Shown: piece by piece, positions 62,804 through 64,000 of the stretch
Numbering within the stretch: position 1 is the first letter of the stretch
How the letters are laid out: every line of letters starts with the position of its first letter
Assembly (NCBI GenBank): GCA_027306995.1
Contig: DAHUXS010000002.1
Coordinates: forward strand, 49,104 to 113,103
Length of the DNA stretch: 64,000 nucleotides
Direction: 5' to 3'
Source of the DNA: Lysobacter sp.
Lineage (GTDB): Bacteria; Pseudomonadota; Gammaproteobacteria; Xanthomonadales; Xanthomonadaceae
The notes under the pieces: generated by a model
What the model saw: only the letters and a program-made list of their open reading frames with translations
What the model was told of the DNA's origin: nothing
The model's database searches: none
Translations under genes and position numbers: made by a program

Positions 62804-63826
62804 ATGTCACAGCACCGCCGTCGCACCCGCATCCTCGCCACGCTTGGCCCGGCCACCGATTCGCCGGAAGTCCTCGATGCGTTGATCCGTGCCGGCGTCG
62901 ATTGCGTCCGACTCAATTTTTCGCACGGAGATCCCTCGGGACAGATCGCACGCGCGCAGGCCGTGCGCGAGGCCGCGGCCCGCGCCGGCCGCGAGATCGG
63001 CATCCTTGCCGACTTGCCGGGTCCCAAGATCCGCGTCGAGCGTTTCGCCGAAGGCAAGGTCGCGTTGAAGGAAGGCGATCGCTTCGATCTGGTCGCCGAG
63101 GAAAATCCGCCGCCGGGCGATGCCACCCAGGTCGGCGTCAGCTATCTCGGCCTGCCGGGCGACGTCGTGCCGGGCGACGTGTTGCTGCTCGACGACGGCA
63201 TGGTCCAGTTGCAGGTCGAGAAGATCGAAGGCCAGCGCATCATCAATCGCGTGCTCAACGATTCGGTGCTGTCCGACCGCAAGGGACTCAACAAGCAGGG
63301 CGGCGGCCTGTCGCTCGGCGCGATCACTGAGAAAGACCACGAGCTGATCGCGATCGCCGCGCGCCTCGATGCCGACTTCATCGCGGTGTCGTTCTGCCGC
63401 GATGCCGCCGACATGGAAGAGGCGCGTCGTGCCGCGCAGTCGCACGGCAGCCATGCCGCGCTGGTGGCGAAGATCGAGCGTGCCGAGGCGATCGAGAATC
63501 TCGACGAGATCATCGACGCCAGCGACGTGGTGATGGTGGCGCGCGGCGATCTTGGCGTGGAGATCGGCGACGCCGAATTGCCCGGCCTGCAGAAGAAGAT
63601 CATCACGCACTCGGTCCAGCGCAACAAGGTGGTGATCACCGCGACGCAGATGCTGCAGTCGATGGTGTCGAGCCCGATGCCGACGCGCGCGGAAGTCCTC
63701 GACGTCGCCAACGCGGTGATCGACGGCACCGACGCGCTCATGCTCTCGGAGGAGACGGCGGTCGGCGACCACCCGGTCGACGCCGCGCGCACGATGGCCG
63801 AGGTCGCGATCGCAGCCGAAGCCTCG
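62804..63826 (+). CDS. pyk: Pyruvate kinase, truncated by a sequence junction
   Basis: About 341 codons of the roughly 480-residue glycolytic enzyme that makes pyruvate and ATP. The N-terminus RRTRILATLGPATDSPE, CVRLNFSHGD, LADLPGPKIRVE, the B-domain, VSFCRDAADMEEARR, AKIERAEAIENLDEI, MVARGDLGVEIG and TATQMLQSMVSSPMPTRAEV with DGTDALMLSEETAVG are all normal. After AIAAEAS the homology stops and the frame runs on as unrelated Ser/Arg-rich sequence to the window end, with no stop. The C-terminal domain that carries the allosteric site is absent. The break coincides with a HemC fragment in another frame, so it looks like an assembly chimera and not a natural truncation. Confidence 0.93.
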
Positions 63827-64000
63827 ACGCTCTCGGCACGACGAACGTCTTCGTCACCGAGCTCGAAGCCGCGTTACGCGACGGCCGAGCCGATTACGCC
63901 GTTCACTCGTGCAAGGACCTTCCCAGCGAGCTCGCTGCGGACATGTCGATCGCCGCCGTGTCGGCCCGCGAAGACCCGCGCGACGCATTCTGCAGCGAAG
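63823..64000 (+). CDS. hemC: Internal fragment of porphobilinogen deaminase (hydroxymethylbilane synthase)
   Basis: 59 codons in a frame shifted relative to pyk, open from the junction to the window end. They read LDALGTTNVFVTELEAALRD, then GRADYAVHSCKDLPSELAAD and SIAAVSAREDPRDAFCSE. This is the HemC region with the substrate-binding FV.ELE..L, DGRADYAVHS.KDLP and EDPRDA motifs. Neither the start nor the cofactor Cys region is present. The wording is unlike typical gammaproteobacterial HemC and may come from another phylum (low-confidence memory). Best seen as foreign sequence joined to this contig. Confidence 0.85.

Noticed and set aside
63827..64000. Continuation of pyruvate kinase to the window end
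   Set aside because: The frame is open but reads Ser/Arg/Pro-rich nonsense, and the real protein signal is HemC in another frame.
63823..64000. A natural pyk-hemC fusion or frameshift
   Set aside because: Both proteins are cut inside conserved domains and are out of frame; an assembly join explains this better.

Overview
The window is GC-rich, gene-dense chromosomal DNA. It looks like a gammaproteobacterium of the Lysobacteraceae (Xanthomonadaceae) or a close relative. Signs of this are PilZ/DUF1631 genes beside hemW, a divergent mrcA / pilMNOPQ pair, a TonB-dependent-receptor/LacI carbohydrate locus, and tkt-gap-pgk-pyk linkage. No tRNA, rRNA, insertion sequence or CRISPR array was seen.

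Layout. 1-7306: tail-specific protease (cut by the window start), an Lrp regulator divergent from two EamA-type transporters, pepQ with a small lipoprotein, and a secreted alpha/beta hydrolase. 7318-15198 (minus strand): rph-rdgB-hemW, linked by 4-nt overlaps, followed by two tandem DUF1631-PilZ cassettes. Between the cassettes lies a short relic of the hemW 3' end, which shows how the cassette was duplicated. 15276-26249: yicC, a secreted protein of unknown function, gmk-rpoZ-spoT-ridA-recG, a nucleoside hydrolase, rpmE2 and gltA. 26312-34700: a protein of unknown function, PBP1A, and the type IV pilus assembly operon pilMNOPQ. 34833-41681: a tightly overlapping MoxR-DUF58-DUF4381-BatA-BatB/C-BatD operon. 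41733-44524: a symporter with an altered NMDGT motif, a small secreted protein, and a divergent XRE-regulator/unknown pair. 44598-63826: the central carbon block tkt, gap, pgk and pyk. It is interrupted by a LacI-GH30 <-> TonB receptor-GH3 glucan-utilisation locus with an S1/P1 nuclease, and by a transglutaminase/Sel1 envelope pair.

How the genes work together. In the glucan locus the TonB receptor would import oligosaccharides, GH30 and GH3 would hydrolyse beta-glucans, and LacI would act on one perfect 14-bp palindrome. That palindrome overlaps the -10 of the rightward promoter and the -35 of the leftward one, so a single operator could switch both arms. Released glucose would feed the flanking glycolytic genes.

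Data quality. From about position 63823 pyruvate kinase stops abruptly, and the last ~178 bases encode an internal piece of porphobilinogen deaminase (HemC) in another frame. This is most simply a chimeric assembly join, so gene content beyond 63.82 kb should not be assigned to this genome.
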